From: GCA-003244245 sp052390495
Lineage (GTDB): Bacteria > Actinomycetota > Actinomycetes > Mycobacteriales > Pseudonocardiaceae
DNA length: 64,000 nucleotides
NCBI GenBank assembly: GCA_052390495.1
Contig: JBQTGW010000076.1
Span: 48,493 to 112,492 of the forward strand
Direction: 5' to 3'
Below are positions 50,599-59,472 of this stretch, piece after piece. The position numbers and the translations under genes are program-made. Position 1 is the stretch's first letter. Every line of letters begins with the position of its first letter. The notes under the pieces are model-generated. The model was not told the origin of the DNA. It made no database searches and was given only the letters and a program-made list of their open reading frames with translations.

Positions 50599-52269
50599 AT
50601 GACCGATAAGCACGAGAATCCCCGGCATCGCCGCCCGCGCAGCCGGGTGAACGCCGCGGTGGTGGGTACCATGGCGGTACTACTTGGTACCATTGTGTTC
50701 GTTTCGACATATTCTGATCAGGATGTTGCCTGCGACGGGGCTACCCGTCCGCTGAATGTCTCCGCGGCGCCCGAGATCGCCGGCGTAGTCGCTGATCTGG
50801 TGGCCACGACATATCCCAGTGACGGAACGAGTCCCTGTGCACCGCCCATTGTGACCGCGATCGACTCCGCAGAGGTCGCGGATGCGATTGTCGCCGAGCG
50901 GGGCGACCGGCCCGACGTCTGGATCGCAGATTCCTCCGCGTGGACGAACCGGAGGTTTCCGGTTGGTCGCGGGCTGCCGCAGAACAACGCCTCCGTCGCC
51001 CGCTCGCCGATCGTGGTCGCACTGCCCGAGGACGTAGCCGTGCGCCTCGGCCCGCCGGACCTGAACTCCCTGCTGCCCGCATCTGGCGCCGCCGCTGGGC
51101 CGGTCCAGTTCGCTCTGCCGGACCCCAACCGCTCCGTTCCGACGGTGGGTGTGCTGCTTGGATTACAGGCGGCACTGGCTGATCGGCCCGACGCGAGGGC
51201 GACCCTTGCGGGCGTGGTCCGCGCCGCCGAGCGGACCAGCCAACGGTCTGACCAACTCCTCATCGCGTTGCATCAGGGCGAGGCCCGCGGCGTGCCGACG
51301 ACGGAGCAGCAGGTGTGGGTACGGAACGCGCAACGCTTGCCCAGCCGGGTCGACGCGGTCTACCTACCCGGAAACGGTTACACCCTTGACTACCCGTACC
51401 TCGTGCTGTCCTCCGATCACACGCAGCGCGTCCGGGCCCAGCGGCTGCTTGACGAGCTCACTGGTGACCTCGGGCGGCAGCGGCTGCAAGCGGCCGGATT
51501 CCGCGATGCAGGCGGGGCACCGGGTCCGCTGCTCAGTGCGCAGGACGGTGTCGATCCGACCCGCACCGATGTCGGCAGGGTGCCCGACACCGCGAGCATC
51601 GACACGGCGATCCGGACCCTCACCTCGATCCAGAGCGGGTCTCGCCTCCTGGTGGTCCTCGACGTCTCGGGATCCATGGCAGCCCCGGCCCCTGGTGGTG
51701 AGGGGGCCAGCAAACTCGACGTGGCGCTTCAGGTCGCGGTGAGCGGCCTGGCGCTGTACCCCGACGACACCGAAGCCGGGCTGTGGACCTTCTCGACGAA
51801 CCTGACGCCCGACGCTGACTACCGGGAGCTCGTGCCGGTGATCCGGCTCGGCCGCAACCCCGACGGCACCACCGGCCGGGAGCGGCTGGCGCAAGCACTG
51901 GGATTGATCCGCCCGGTGCCCGATGGCAGGACGGCCTTGTACGACACGGCGCTGGCTGCTGTTCGGTCGCTGCGCCAAGGCTGGAGTGCGGACAGCGTCA
52001 ATTCGGTGGTGCTGTTGACCGACGGCGAGAACGACGACCCCATCGGGATCACGCTCGAGACGCTACTCACGACGCTGCGAGCGGAGCACGACCCGGCGCG
52101 TCCCGTGCTCCTGCTCACGATTGCGTACGGGGCTAGCGCCGACGTTGACGCGCTCACGGCGATGAGCGCTGCTACTGGAGGCGAAATGTACCGGGCGGAG
52201 GATCCGCGCCAGGTCCGTGAAGTGATGCTCGAGGCGATCGGACGCAGGGCCTGCCGTCCCAACTGCTGA
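50599..52269 (+). CDS. VWA-domain protein with solute-binding-like N-terminal half
   Basis: 556 residues. Membrane anchor (about 19-39), then a periplasmic-binding-protein-like region (about 45-330; APEIAGVVADLV, RPDVWIADSSAW). The VWA domain (about 345-545) has the MIDAS motif DVSGSM and LLTDGENDDP. Similar proteins in actinomycetes are surface-anchored with the VWA domain outside. Ligand unknown. A terminator hairpin follows at 52484. Confidence 0.8.
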   Translation: MTDKHENPRHRRPRSRVNAAVVGTMAVLLGTIVFVSTYSDQDVACDGATRPLNVSAAPEIAGVVADLVATTYPSDGTSPCAPPIVTAIDSAEVADAIVAERGDRPDVWIADSSAWTNRRFPVGRGLPQNNASVARSPIVVALPEDVAVRLGPPDLNSLLPASGAAAGPVQFALPDPNRSVPTVGVLLGLQAALADRPDARATLAGVVRAAERTSQRSDQLLIALHQGEARGVPTTEQQVWVRNAQRLPSRVDAVYLPGNGYTLDYPYLVLSSDHTQRVRAQRLLDELTGDLGRQRLQAAGFRDAGGAPGPLLSAQDGVDPTRTDVGRVPDTASIDTAIRTLTSIQSGSRLLVVLDVSGSMAAPAPGGEGASKLDVALQVAVSGLALYPDDTEAGLWTFSTNLTPDADYRELVPVIRLGRNPDGTTGRERLAQALGLIRPVPDGRTALYDTALAAVRSLRQGWSADSVNSVVLLTDGENDDPIGITLETLLTTLRAEHDPARPVLLLTIAYGASADVDALTAMSAATGGEMYRAEDPRQVREVMLEAIGRRACRPNC

Positions 52270-52367
52270 GGAGTGCGCAGCGTCGGGCGCACTGACCAAG
52301 GAGGACGCCGTCGGCTGGGGTCACCTGATCGGGGACCCGTTCGCCGCATTGGCGTCGCCGTTGACCG

Positions 52368-52442
52368 AAGTGGACGGTGCAGGAACGAGGAAGTGGACGG
52401 TGCAGGAACGAGGGAGGGCAGTGCACGAACGGGAGACGGTGC
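52368..52442. repeat. GTGCA-containing tandem repeats
   Basis: AAGTGGACGGTGCAGGAA begins at 52368 and 52391 (period 23). Decayed copies follow, with GTGC at 52421 and 52439. A different 17-bp unit (GTAGAACAGGGGCGGGG) then occurs twice (about 52458-52490). It is downstream of the VWA gene and recalls the 22-bp family at 2.6 kb. Confidence 0.6.
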
Positions 52443-52483
52443 AGGACCGGGGCCGGGGTAGAACAGGGGCGGGGGTAGAACAG

Positions 52484-52516
52484 GGGCGGGGCCGTTCATC
52501 TCGAACGACCCCGCCC
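52484..52516 (+). terminator. Terminator after the VWA gene
   Basis: GGGCGGGG-cc-GTTC, loop ATCTC, GAAC-ga-CCCCGCCC. Twelve paired bases with a 2x2 internal bulge, 215 nt after the stop. No T-run. Confidence 0.55.
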
Positions 52517-52937
52517 GTTGGGGTGCCCGCGCTGGACGCGTCCGGCGCCGGACGGGATCTCCCGGGCCTCGCTACGCTAGGCCGAAGTTGTGTGGGATTT
52601 CGGGCTAGGGCACCGGGCGCTGGGATCCGGCGGTCATCGGACCAACGGTCACGGTGGCGATCGGTCAGGGAGATGGCGCCACCGGGCGCGGCACGCCACT
52701 CGGTGAAGAGCGGTGTGAGTACTGGCTGTGGAGTTGTGCGAACCGCGAGCTAGCATGCCAGCTGCGATGAGATGAGGTTGTGGCCGGTGATCCTTCGAAT
52801 TCGCGGTCGGGGGAGCACGAAGGTCGCCGGATCACCGGCCACGAGGCGGACGAGCCAACCCTTGCGGTGGGGGAATTCCCGCAAGGACCAGACGAACCGC
52901 CGGCTCTGTGAAGTTGGGTGTCAGTGCCCCGCTGGTG
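52517..52937. other. Intergenic stretch without a recognised gene
   Basis: About 420 bases. Open frames here are Arg/Ser-rich shadows with no ribosome site. No repeat or hairpin was found beyond those listed next to it. Confidence 0.35.
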
Positions 52938-53276
52938 TCAGTGCCCCGCGATCGCCGTTGTGGCTAACGAGGTAGGGCCTGCCGCGTGCCGGGGCTGCGG
53001 CGGGGCGTCGCCGGAGACCAGGTTGTCGTGTGCGACCCGCCAGACGGTGCAGGGCGCGCGGCGCGGGCGCCAACGGCTTGAGCACTCTGGACAACGCCCG
53101 CGCGGATCTGGCTCATGTGCCGCGAGTAGCGCGCGCCAGCCGTCGGTCAGCCGGGGCAGCTCGGTGCGCGCCAGTGAGAGCAGTGACTCCGCATCCGCCC
53201 TGCTCGCCAGCTCGTCGAGCATGTCAAGCCGTTCCCACACAGCCTGCCGGAGGATTTGGCCCAAGATCTGGTCCAT
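52938..53276 (-). CDS. Small Cys-containing hypothetical protein
   Basis: 112 residues, ATG 8 nt after AAGGA. Helical start MDQILGQILRQAVWERLDML, then RCPECSSRWRPRRAPCTVWRVAHDN with three Cys and a His that could bind zinc. Similar short proteins with a CPxC and an APCTVWR segment occur in this order of actinomycetes (recollection, not checked). Function unknown. Confidence 0.6.
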   Translation of the reverse strand: MDQILGQILRQAVWERLDMLDELASRADAESLLSLARTELPRLTDGWRALLAAHEPDPRGRCPECSSRWRPRRAPCTVWRVAHDNLVSGDAPPQPRHAAGPTSLATTAIAGH

Positions 53277-53623
53277 CTCGTCGTTCCTTCCCACCGTCCG
53301 GCCCACCGCTCTGTGCTGTCACCGTCCGGGCTGTCACTGATCCTGGTTGTCACTGTCCGGGCTGCCGCTGTCAGGCACTGACGTTCGGGTTACCTAGTTG
53401 GCAAGTCCCTTGCAGCATGCCCTGATTGGACGCCCTCAGGGGAACAGAATGAGCTGAATCAGCCCCTAGTGGGTGTTCGCTGCGCCGAGGGGGCGTGCTA
53501 TGACGGTGAGCGGCGCGCAGTGACCGGTAGCGCCGATCAGCTCTGCCGATGTGCTATTCACCAGCGGCAACGAAGGTGCTTACGCTTCGGTTGTAGCCGT
53601 ACGGACAGCCCTAAGGGGGCGTA
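53277..53623. other. Divergent intergenic region with a direct repeat
   Basis: TGTCACCGTCCGGGCTG (53317-53333) and TGTCACTGTCCGGGCTG (53348-53364) are 31 bp apart, three helical turns, near the start of the minus-strand gene. They could be a paired operator. No other feature stands out before the XRE-TPR gene. Confidence 0.4.
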
Positions 53624-55000
53624 ATGAACGTAACAGGCCCGCAAGACCATCCGGTGCCTCCTGGCACATGGGACGAACCGGATATGAAGCGGGCGTTGGT
53701 GGGCCGAGACGTAAGTTCGGTCTACCGGCTGTTGCGGCGAGTAGGCATCTCGCAACGGCAGATAGCCGCCCTGACCGGGCAGTCGCAGTCCGAGGTCTCC
53801 GAGATCCTCAAGGGCCGCCAGGTCATGGCCTACGACGTGTTGGCGCGGATCTCTGATGGTCTGGGCATCCCACGGGGGTACATGGGACTCGCCTACGACA
53901 AGGCGACCGCGAAGAGCGTCGCCGGACCACCGGACGACGCGAAAGTTCAGGAGGCTGAGTCGGTGAAACGACGCAAACTCCTCTCGCACGGTGCTGCCAT
54001 GTTGTTCGGCACCACGGTGTTTCCGGAGGAGGTGGGGGAGTGGCTACCAGAGGTGGCGCAGACGCCTGCGCCGAGCCATATCGGCATGACGGATGTCAAG
54101 CAGGTGGAAGCGGCTACCAGGGCGATGCGTGCGCTGGATTACCAGTTCGGCGGCGGCGCGTGCCGGGACGCGGTCGTTGCCCAGCTGTCCTGGGCGCAGC
54201 GGCTGGTGTCTGCTTCGGGTCATGAGACGGTGCGCCAGCGCCTGTTCCAGGCGCTGGGCGACTTGCAGAACCTGGCCGGGTGGACGACGTTCGACGTGGG
54301 CCTGCTGGACTCGTCGCGCAGTCACTTCGCCGCCGCCCTTGAGTTTGCCAAGGAGTCCGGTGACCAGAGTCTGCTTTCCAACATCATGTACCGGATCGGC
54401 CGGGTCTACCTGCACCTCAAGGCGCCCAACGACGCACTCAAGTGGTTCCAGCTTGGGCAGATCGCCGCGCAGAACTCCGGTTCGGAGCTCGCTGTCTCGG
54501 TGCTGTGCGCCAACGAGGCGTGGGCGTACGCGATGATGAACAATCCCGAGCAGGCGAAGAAGCTGCTCGTGAGATCCCGGGACGAACTGGCCAGGGCGGA
54601 TCCCGACGACGTTCCCGGTTGGGCCAAGTTCTACGACCAGAACGACATGCACGCCATGATCGGGACCATCCACACCGAGCTCTCGGAGCGTGACGTACAG
54701 CACGCCGCTCTGGCGATTCCCGCGCTGCTTGAGGCCCTGGCCGGGTACGGCGACGCGATGGGTCGCAGCCGCGCGTTCACCCTCACCGCGCTGGCTACCA
54801 ACCACCTGCGTCAAGGCGATGTCGAGCCCGGTGTCCGGATCGGCCGGGAGGCTCTGCTGATGGCGAGAGGCGTGCAGTCGAGTCGGGTGACCGACCGGCT
54901 GGAACCGCTCGAAATCGCCGCGCGAGCGCGGTCCAGCAACTCCGACGCCCGGGACCTCTCCCATTCGATCAGACAGTACCGTGGCGCCGACCCTGTCTGA
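53624..55000 (+). CDS. XRE-HTH regulator with TPR domain
   Basis: 458 residues. HTH (about 33-85; ISQRQIAALTGQSQSEVSEI, LKGRQVMAYDVLARISDGL), then a linker and helical TPR-like repeats (about 150-430; LLSNIMYRIGRVYLH, LAVSVLCANEAWAYAM). This is the actinomycete XRE-TPR type often found beside antibiotic or peptide genes. No ligand is suggested. The phosphotransferase gene starts inside its last codons. Confidence 0.85.
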   Translation: MNVTGPQDHPVPPGTWDEPDMKRALVGRDVSSVYRLLRRVGISQRQIAALTGQSQSEVSEILKGRQVMAYDVLARISDGLGIPRGYMGLAYDKATAKSVAGPPDDAKVQEAESVKRRKLLSHGAAMLFGTTVFPEEVGEWLPEVAQTPAPSHIGMTDVKQVEAATRAMRALDYQFGGGACRDAVVAQLSWAQRLVSASGHETVRQRLFQALGDLQNLAGWTTFDVGLLDSSRSHFAAALEFAKESGDQSLLSNIMYRIGRVYLHLKAPNDALKWFQLGQIAAQNSGSELAVSVLCANEAWAYAMMNNPEQAKKLLVRSRDELARADPDDVPGWAKFYDQNDMHAMIGTIHTELSERDVQHAALAIPALLEALAGYGDAMGRSRAFTLTALATNHLRQGDVEPGVRIGREALLMARGVQSSRVTDRLEPLEIAARARSSNSDARDLSHSIRQYRGADPV

Positions 55001-55943
55001 GCTGCCCGCAGGGACGGTACTTCCGGCCGCACCTCGATATGAGGGGCTGGCGAACGGTCTGGCGGCGGTATGCGCCGAGCTCGGGCTGGACCCAACTGGG
55101 GCCCGGTTGCTCCGCGATGTCAACAACGCGGTGTTCCGGCTGGCCGATCACCCGGTGGTGGTCCGGCTGGTCACATTGCCCTCCTACGTCCGCAGGGCCG
55201 AGCTGGCTGTGTCAGCCGCGACGGTGTTCGCCGCCCACGGCGTCCCCGCGATCCGGCTGCTGCCCGGGGTCCCGCAGCCGGTGCGGGTCGGCGAGCATGT
55301 CGCCACCGTGTGGCAGGCGGTGATACCGACCGGTCCCCGGCCGGGCGGCGCGGATCTAGCCCGCCTGCTGCGGGCCGTGCACGCGCTGGCGCCACTACGG
55401 CGGGGGCTGCCCCAGTGGGGATTGCCCCAGTGGGGATTGCCCCAGTGGGATCCACTCACCGACTTCGACAATCGGGTCCGGCACACCACGTCGATGGCTC
55501 CGGGGGACCGCGACTTCCTGCTTCGTCGCAGCGCCGAGTTGGCTGCCGCGGTGGCGGAGCTGCGGTTCGCGCTGCCTGCTGCCGTGCTGCATGGTGATGC
55601 GCATCTGGGCAACGTCATTCCCGGACCGGAGGGCCCCGTGTTGTGCGATTTCGACTCGTGCAGCGTCGGGCCACCGGAGTGGGACCTAACCCCCGTCGCC
55701 GTGGCCGACGTCCGGTTCCGCAGGCCCCCGGCGCATCAGCGTGATTTCATCCAGGCGTACGGCTTCGACGTGCGGGACTGGGAGGGTTTCGAGGTGCTGC
55801 ACGGTATCCGGGACCTGAAGCTGATCGCCGGGGTTTTCCCGCGGCCCGGATCCCCTCCGGCCGTGCAGGCGGAGTTCGACCGCAGGATGGCCAGTTTGCG
55901 GGCCGGGCGGCGGTCCGAGCAGTGGTGGACCGTGCGGCGCTGA
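54981..55943 (+). CDS. Aminoglycoside phosphotransferase-family kinase
   Basis: 320 residues, GTG start inside the preceding gene. APH fold: lysine-region VVVRLVTL, catalytic loop VLHGDAHLGNVI and metal motif LCDFDSCSVGPPEWDL. The family phosphorylates small molecules including antibiotics, choline or macrolides; which one is unknown. GLPQW is repeated three times (15-bp DNA repeat 55410-55450) in a loop. Translational coupling to the XRE-TPR gene suggests linked function. Confidence 0.82.
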   Translation: MAPTLSELPAGTVLPAAPRYEGLANGLAAVCAELGLDPTGARLLRDVNNAVFRLADHPVVVRLVTLPSYVRRAELAVSAATVFAAHGVPAIRLLPGVPQPVRVGEHVATVWQAVIPTGPRPGGADLARLLRAVHALAPLRRGLPQWGLPQWGLPQWDPLTDFDNRVRHTTSMAPGDRDFLLRRSAELAAAVAELRFALPAAVLHGDAHLGNVIPGPEGPVLCDFDSCSVGPPEWDLTPVAVADVRFRRPPAHQRDFIQAYGFDVRDWEGFEVLHGIRDLKLIAGVFPRPGSPPAVQAEFDRRMASLRAGRRSEQWWTVRR

Positions 55944-56002
55944 GCTGGATCCCGAGTCAGGCTGAGCCATCCTGAGGCAGACAGTGTACCCGCGGGTAAG
56001 GG

Positions 56003-57538
56003 GTGCGCGGACGGATCTGGGCCGCTACTGTCGTGTGCAGTGAGGGATCGGGGTGGGCTTGGGTTGCATACACCAGTGCGGACACCGGTGCGGACACCGT
56101 GACGAGAACCGCATGGTTGGCCGATACTCGTGGTTCGCAGGTACCCAGGGCAGGGCGGGATCTTCCGATCTGCAGTGATCCGGCCGCCCCTTCGTCGGCG
56201 ATCTCGCATGCCCGGTCACTGCGTGGGCTTCCCCTGGAACGGCTCAGTACCACCAAGCCCGTGGACCGGGTGCCCCTGCATCTGGACGCCGGGGAGACCT
56301 GCACCCTACTGACCACCCTGCTGGCTGGCTCGCAGGCCGCTTCGGCCCGGGTGGCTGAGAACACCAGGGCGTATCTGACCCACCAGTCCGGCGGTTGGTC
56401 CCCGCACCGTCCGCCGGATGTCGCAGCGGCGTTGCACCGGATACTGACCCGGTCGCGGTTCCTCAAGGGTTCGCGCTCCTGCTTCCCGTTGCAGACCGCG
56501 ATGGCACAGATCGCCCCCTTCGTCGAGGCCAGGCAACCGGTCACGATCTTGGCCAGTGGTTTTCCGTTCAAGCAACATGACAATGGTCTGAAGGCCGCAG
56601 GGCCCTGGCCCGATCTCGCTGAACTCGGTGCACTCCTGCGCCTGGGGGAGCTGCACCGTGCTTTCACCGCGCTGTACCCGCCCGGCCTGCACGTGGTGGT
56701 GCTCAACGATGGCGGCTACTCGCGGCCGCGTCCCCCGATGGAGATGCAGCGTTACCACCGGCAGTTGCAGCGCTACGCGAAGCTGGCGGGCCTCGGTGGC
56801 GGGGTGTTTTTCCATGATCAGTCCCGTTTTGTGGCACGACAGCTCGGATGGCGCGGTTGGGAGCAGCGGGAGCGCTACCGCCGTTGTTTCCGCGAGGTGA
56901 TCTCGACGCTGGCCTCGACTCCCCGCTCACGGGAAGGTGCCGGGCGGGCCGATCAGCGGCTGACCGAAACCTTTCCCGCGGAGCTGCTCGCAGGCGTGCC
57001 GTCGTTCCACGACATCCTGTCATCGTTGGTGTATTCGGTGCCGGTGCCGGTGCCCCCGAAGGCCGACCCGCAACGGTGGGCGTGCAAGGTGCTTGCCCGG
57101 CCCGACGAGTACTCCGACCCGGTCCTGTCACCGGAGCTGCGCTCGGCCCGCCGCGAGGTGCTTGCTTTGGCCTGGGAGGCCACGGTGAACTACCTCGCGG
57201 CATCGCTGTCCGATGTCGCCTCCAGTGTCGTCCAGCGGTATCCCCCACACGTGCGGCTGGCCACCGTCGCCTCCCGGCAGGGCTGCAGCGGGTTCTCCTA
57301 CCTGGGTGGCTCCGCGCTGCTGCCGTGGCACGGTACGGGCTGCCTGGATGGTCGAGGACTGTTGTGTGCCGACTTCTTGGTGAGCCTGCGCCACCGCGGT
57401 TTCCTGCCGGTCTACTCGGACTACCTCTGTACCGAGCAGCCACTGCTGATGGTGCCCCTGGCCCGCACGGTGCACCACAAGGGCCGCCGACAGGTCGACC
57501 CCCACCTTCTCCACACCGCCCGCCTGCGCCCCCGATGA
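56003..57538 (+). CDS. DIT1/PvcA-family isocyanide synthase homologue
   Basis: Up to 511 residues. The first 25-85 are doubtful because they cover a 12-bp repeat (56076-56099) related to the intergenic repeats; GTGs at 56098 and 56262 are in-frame alternatives. The core matches DIT1_PvcA: GSRSCFPLQTAMAQ, VTILASGFPFKQHDN, WPDLAELGALLRLGELH, VVVLNDGGYSR. Characterised relatives turn the amino group of Tyr, Trp or Val into an isonitrile using ribulose-5-phosphate. No PvcB dioxygenase or NRPS is in the window. Confidence 0.8.
   Translation: MRGRIWAATVVCSEGSGWAWVAYTSADTGADTVTRTAWLADTRGSQVPRAGRDLPICSDPAAPSSAISHARSLRGLPLERLSTTKPVDRVPLHLDAGETCTLLTTLLAGSQAASARVAENTRAYLTHQSGGWSPHRPPDVAAALHRILTRSRFLKGSRSCFPLQTAMAQIAPFVEARQPVTILASGFPFKQHDNGLKAAGPWPDLAELGALLRLGELHRAFTALYPPGLHVVVLNDGGYSRPRPPMEMQRYHRQLQRYAKLAGLGGGVFFHDQSRFVARQLGWRGWEQRERYRRCFREVISTLASTPRSREGAGRADQRLTETFPAELLAGVPSFHDILSSLVYSVPVPVPPKADPQRWACKVLARPDEYSDPVLSPELRSARREVLALAWEATVNYLAASLSDVASSVVQRYPPHVRLATVASRQGCSGFSYLGGSALLPWHGTGCLDGRGLLCADFLVSLRHRGFLPVYSDYLCTEQPLLMVPLARTVHHKGRRQVDPHLLHTARLRPR
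56076..56099. repeat. 12-bp direct repeat at the start of the DIT1-like frame
   Basis: GTGCGGACACCG twice in tandem. It shares GTGCGGACAC with the 22-bp tract at 2.6 kb, which suggests that this stretch is intergenic rather than coding. Confidence 0.6.
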
Positions 57539-57682
57539 CTGTCACCGCGGTAACACGGAGCGCCAGGTGGGCGATGAAGCCGCTATGAGCTCCGACGGGC
57601 GGTGACCGATCTGGACAGGTTGCGGGAGGCGACGACTGGGGGGCGGCTGCGATGAACTGGATAGACTGATCTTCTCCGAGTG

Positions 57683-58240
57683 TCAGGTCCGGGATCGGCC
57701 GATCCGAAGCGCCACCACCACGCCAGCCGCGAGAAGCACACCGACCCCGGCCAGAAACGGCCACACCGGAGTGCCCCCGGTGGTGTGCGATGTGTGCTCG
57801 GGCGCGGACGCGCCGCTGTCCTGCGGCGCCGGAGTACCGGTACCCGCCGGAGTACTGGTACCCGGGGTGGTGAGGATGTACCGCACCGTCCCCTGCACGG
57901 GATGGCCATCCGCGCCGAGCACCTGGTAAGCGATGAGGTATTCGCCAGCCGGTCCCAGGGGTCGCACCGGTACCGACACCACGGCACCGTCCTCGGTAGG
58001 CGCGCCTGCCTGCCACTGGTTGCCGTCTGGCCCGGTGACGGTCACCGTGGTGAATCCGGGCTGCACGGGCAGATCGAAGGTCAGGCTCACCCGAGCCGGG
58101 CCGGACGCGAGGCTGGCCCCTTCGGGCGGGTCGCTGGCGATCAGGCGGTTATGTGCTGCCGCGGTGCCTGCGCTGATCAGCAACGCCAGCCCCGCGGCGA
58201 CCAACAGCGCCGCCACCCGCCGCATGCGGATTACCGTCAT
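57683..58240 (-). CDS. CopC-domain membrane-anchored protein
   Basis: 185 residues. Signal peptide ending TAAAHN, so the mature protein starts at His, the usual copper ligand of CopC. CopC domain (HNRLIASDPPEGASL, VTVTGPDGN, ADGHPVQGTVRY) then a Pro/Thr linker and a C-terminal membrane helix. TAACCT sits 8 nt before the ATG, so the message may be leaderless. CopD is not fused or adjacent. Copper binding outside the membrane is the expected role. Confidence 0.85.
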   Translation of the reverse strand: MTVIRMRRVAALLVAAGLALLISAGTAAAHNRLIASDPPEGASLASGPARVSLTFDLPVQPGFTTVTVTGPDGNQWQAGAPTEDGAVVSVPVRPLGPAGEYLIAYQVLGADGHPVQGTVRYILTTPGTSTPAGTGTPAPQDSGASAPEHTSHTTGGTPVWPFLAGVGVLLAAGVVVALRIGRSRT

Positions 58241-58397
58241 GGACGGTCAGGTTACGGGCTCGGCTCCGCCGATCGGGAGGCGTCCTACTCACCCCAGTGT
58301 TGGGAGTACCGGTTGAGGGGGACCGCTGTGCCACGTGTGGTAACGGCACGTTTACGCTAGGGCGCCGCATCCGATCGAGGGACAGGAGCGAGCAGAC

Positions 58398-59414
58398 GTG
58401 CGAGCGAGAACATCGCTGTGTCGTAGGTCTCAGCGTCGTAGGTCTCAGCGCCGTCGTGGGCGGATCGGCGCGGCCCTGGCCGCCTCGGCAGCCGCCGCCG
58501 TCCTGCTCAGCGGGTGCGGCAGCTCCATCGGGGGTGGTCTGCTCGTCGAGCAGGTCGATCCGGTCGATCTGGCCGACCAGACGTACACCCTCGGTGGAAA
58601 GAACTCCGCCGAGCATCAGCTGTTATGTGAGATGGCCGCCGCCACGTTGATTTCGGTAGGCGCCGAGGTCGAGAACCGCTGCAATCTCGGCGATGCCCAG
58701 GCCAACCGCGACGCGCTGGTTCGTGGGGACATCGATCTCTACTGGGAGAACACCGGCACCGCGTGGGCCACGTTCCTCTCCCAGCCGCCCATTCAGGGTC
58801 CCTCGCCCCAGTACCGGGCGTTGCAGCAGCGAGATCTGGCGGAACACAGAATCGTCTGGCTGGAGCCGACCTGGTTCAACGGCACCGACGCTTTCGCCGT
58901 CAATCAGGAACGGGCCAAGCAACTCGGGCTGAAGTCGCTGTCGAATATGGCCGAGTACTTCCGGTCCGGTCAGCCCGGCGCGTTGTGCATCGTGAGCGAG
59001 TATCAGAGTCGCGATCTCGGGCTGTCGGGATTGCAGCAGAAATACGACTTCCAGGTGCCGCCGGAGCGGCTGCGGGTGCTGCCGCGCGACGACATCTACC
59101 AGGCCACCGCCGACGGGCGGGACTGTCTGTTCGGCCAGGTTACCGGCGGTGACCCCCGCACAATCGGGCTCGGGCTCACACTGCTGCGCGATGACGAGAA
59201 GTATCACCCCCCTTACAACGCCGCGATCGCCATCCGCCAAGAGGCATATGACCGCAATTCGGACATCGCCAGAGCGTTCACGCCGATCGTGCGCCGGATC
59301 ACCGACGACGTCATCGCGGAGCTGACCCACCAGATGTCCGTGGAAGGTCGCTCGGCGGCCGAGGCCGCCCAGGGATGGCTCCGATCGAGGGGGTTTATCG
59401 TGGGTGGCGAGTAG
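58398..59414 (+). CDS. OpuAC-type glycine betaine/choline-binding lipoprotein
   Basis: 338 residues, GTG after ACAGGAGCG. The basic N-terminus (RRSQRRRSQRRRG, from a short DNA repeat) leads to lipobox LLSGC. The OpuAC fold: YTLGGKNSAEHQLLC, GDIDLYWENTGTAWATF, VWLEPTWFNGTDAFAV. It should deliver quaternary amines to an ABC importer. No permease or ATPase is in the window. Confidence 0.85.
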   Translation: MRARTSLCRRSQRRRSQRRRGRIGAALAASAAAAVLLSGCGSSIGGGLLVEQVDPVDLADQTYTLGGKNSAEHQLLCEMAAATLISVGAEVENRCNLGDAQANRDALVRGDIDLYWENTGTAWATFLSQPPIQGPSPQYRALQQRDLAEHRIVWLEPTWFNGTDAFAVNQERAKQLGLKSLSNMAEYFRSGQPGALCIVSEYQSRDLGLSGLQQKYDFQVPPERLRVLPRDDIYQATADGRDCLFGQVTGGDPRTIGLGLTLLRDDEKYHPPYNAAIAIRQEAYDRNSDIARAFTPIVRRITDDVIAELTHQMSVEGRSAAEAAQGWLRSRGFIVGGE

Positions 59415-59472
59415 CCACCAGGTGTGCCCGCCCGCAGATGGCAGGCTGGTGTCGGGGCCGCCGCCTACTCTG

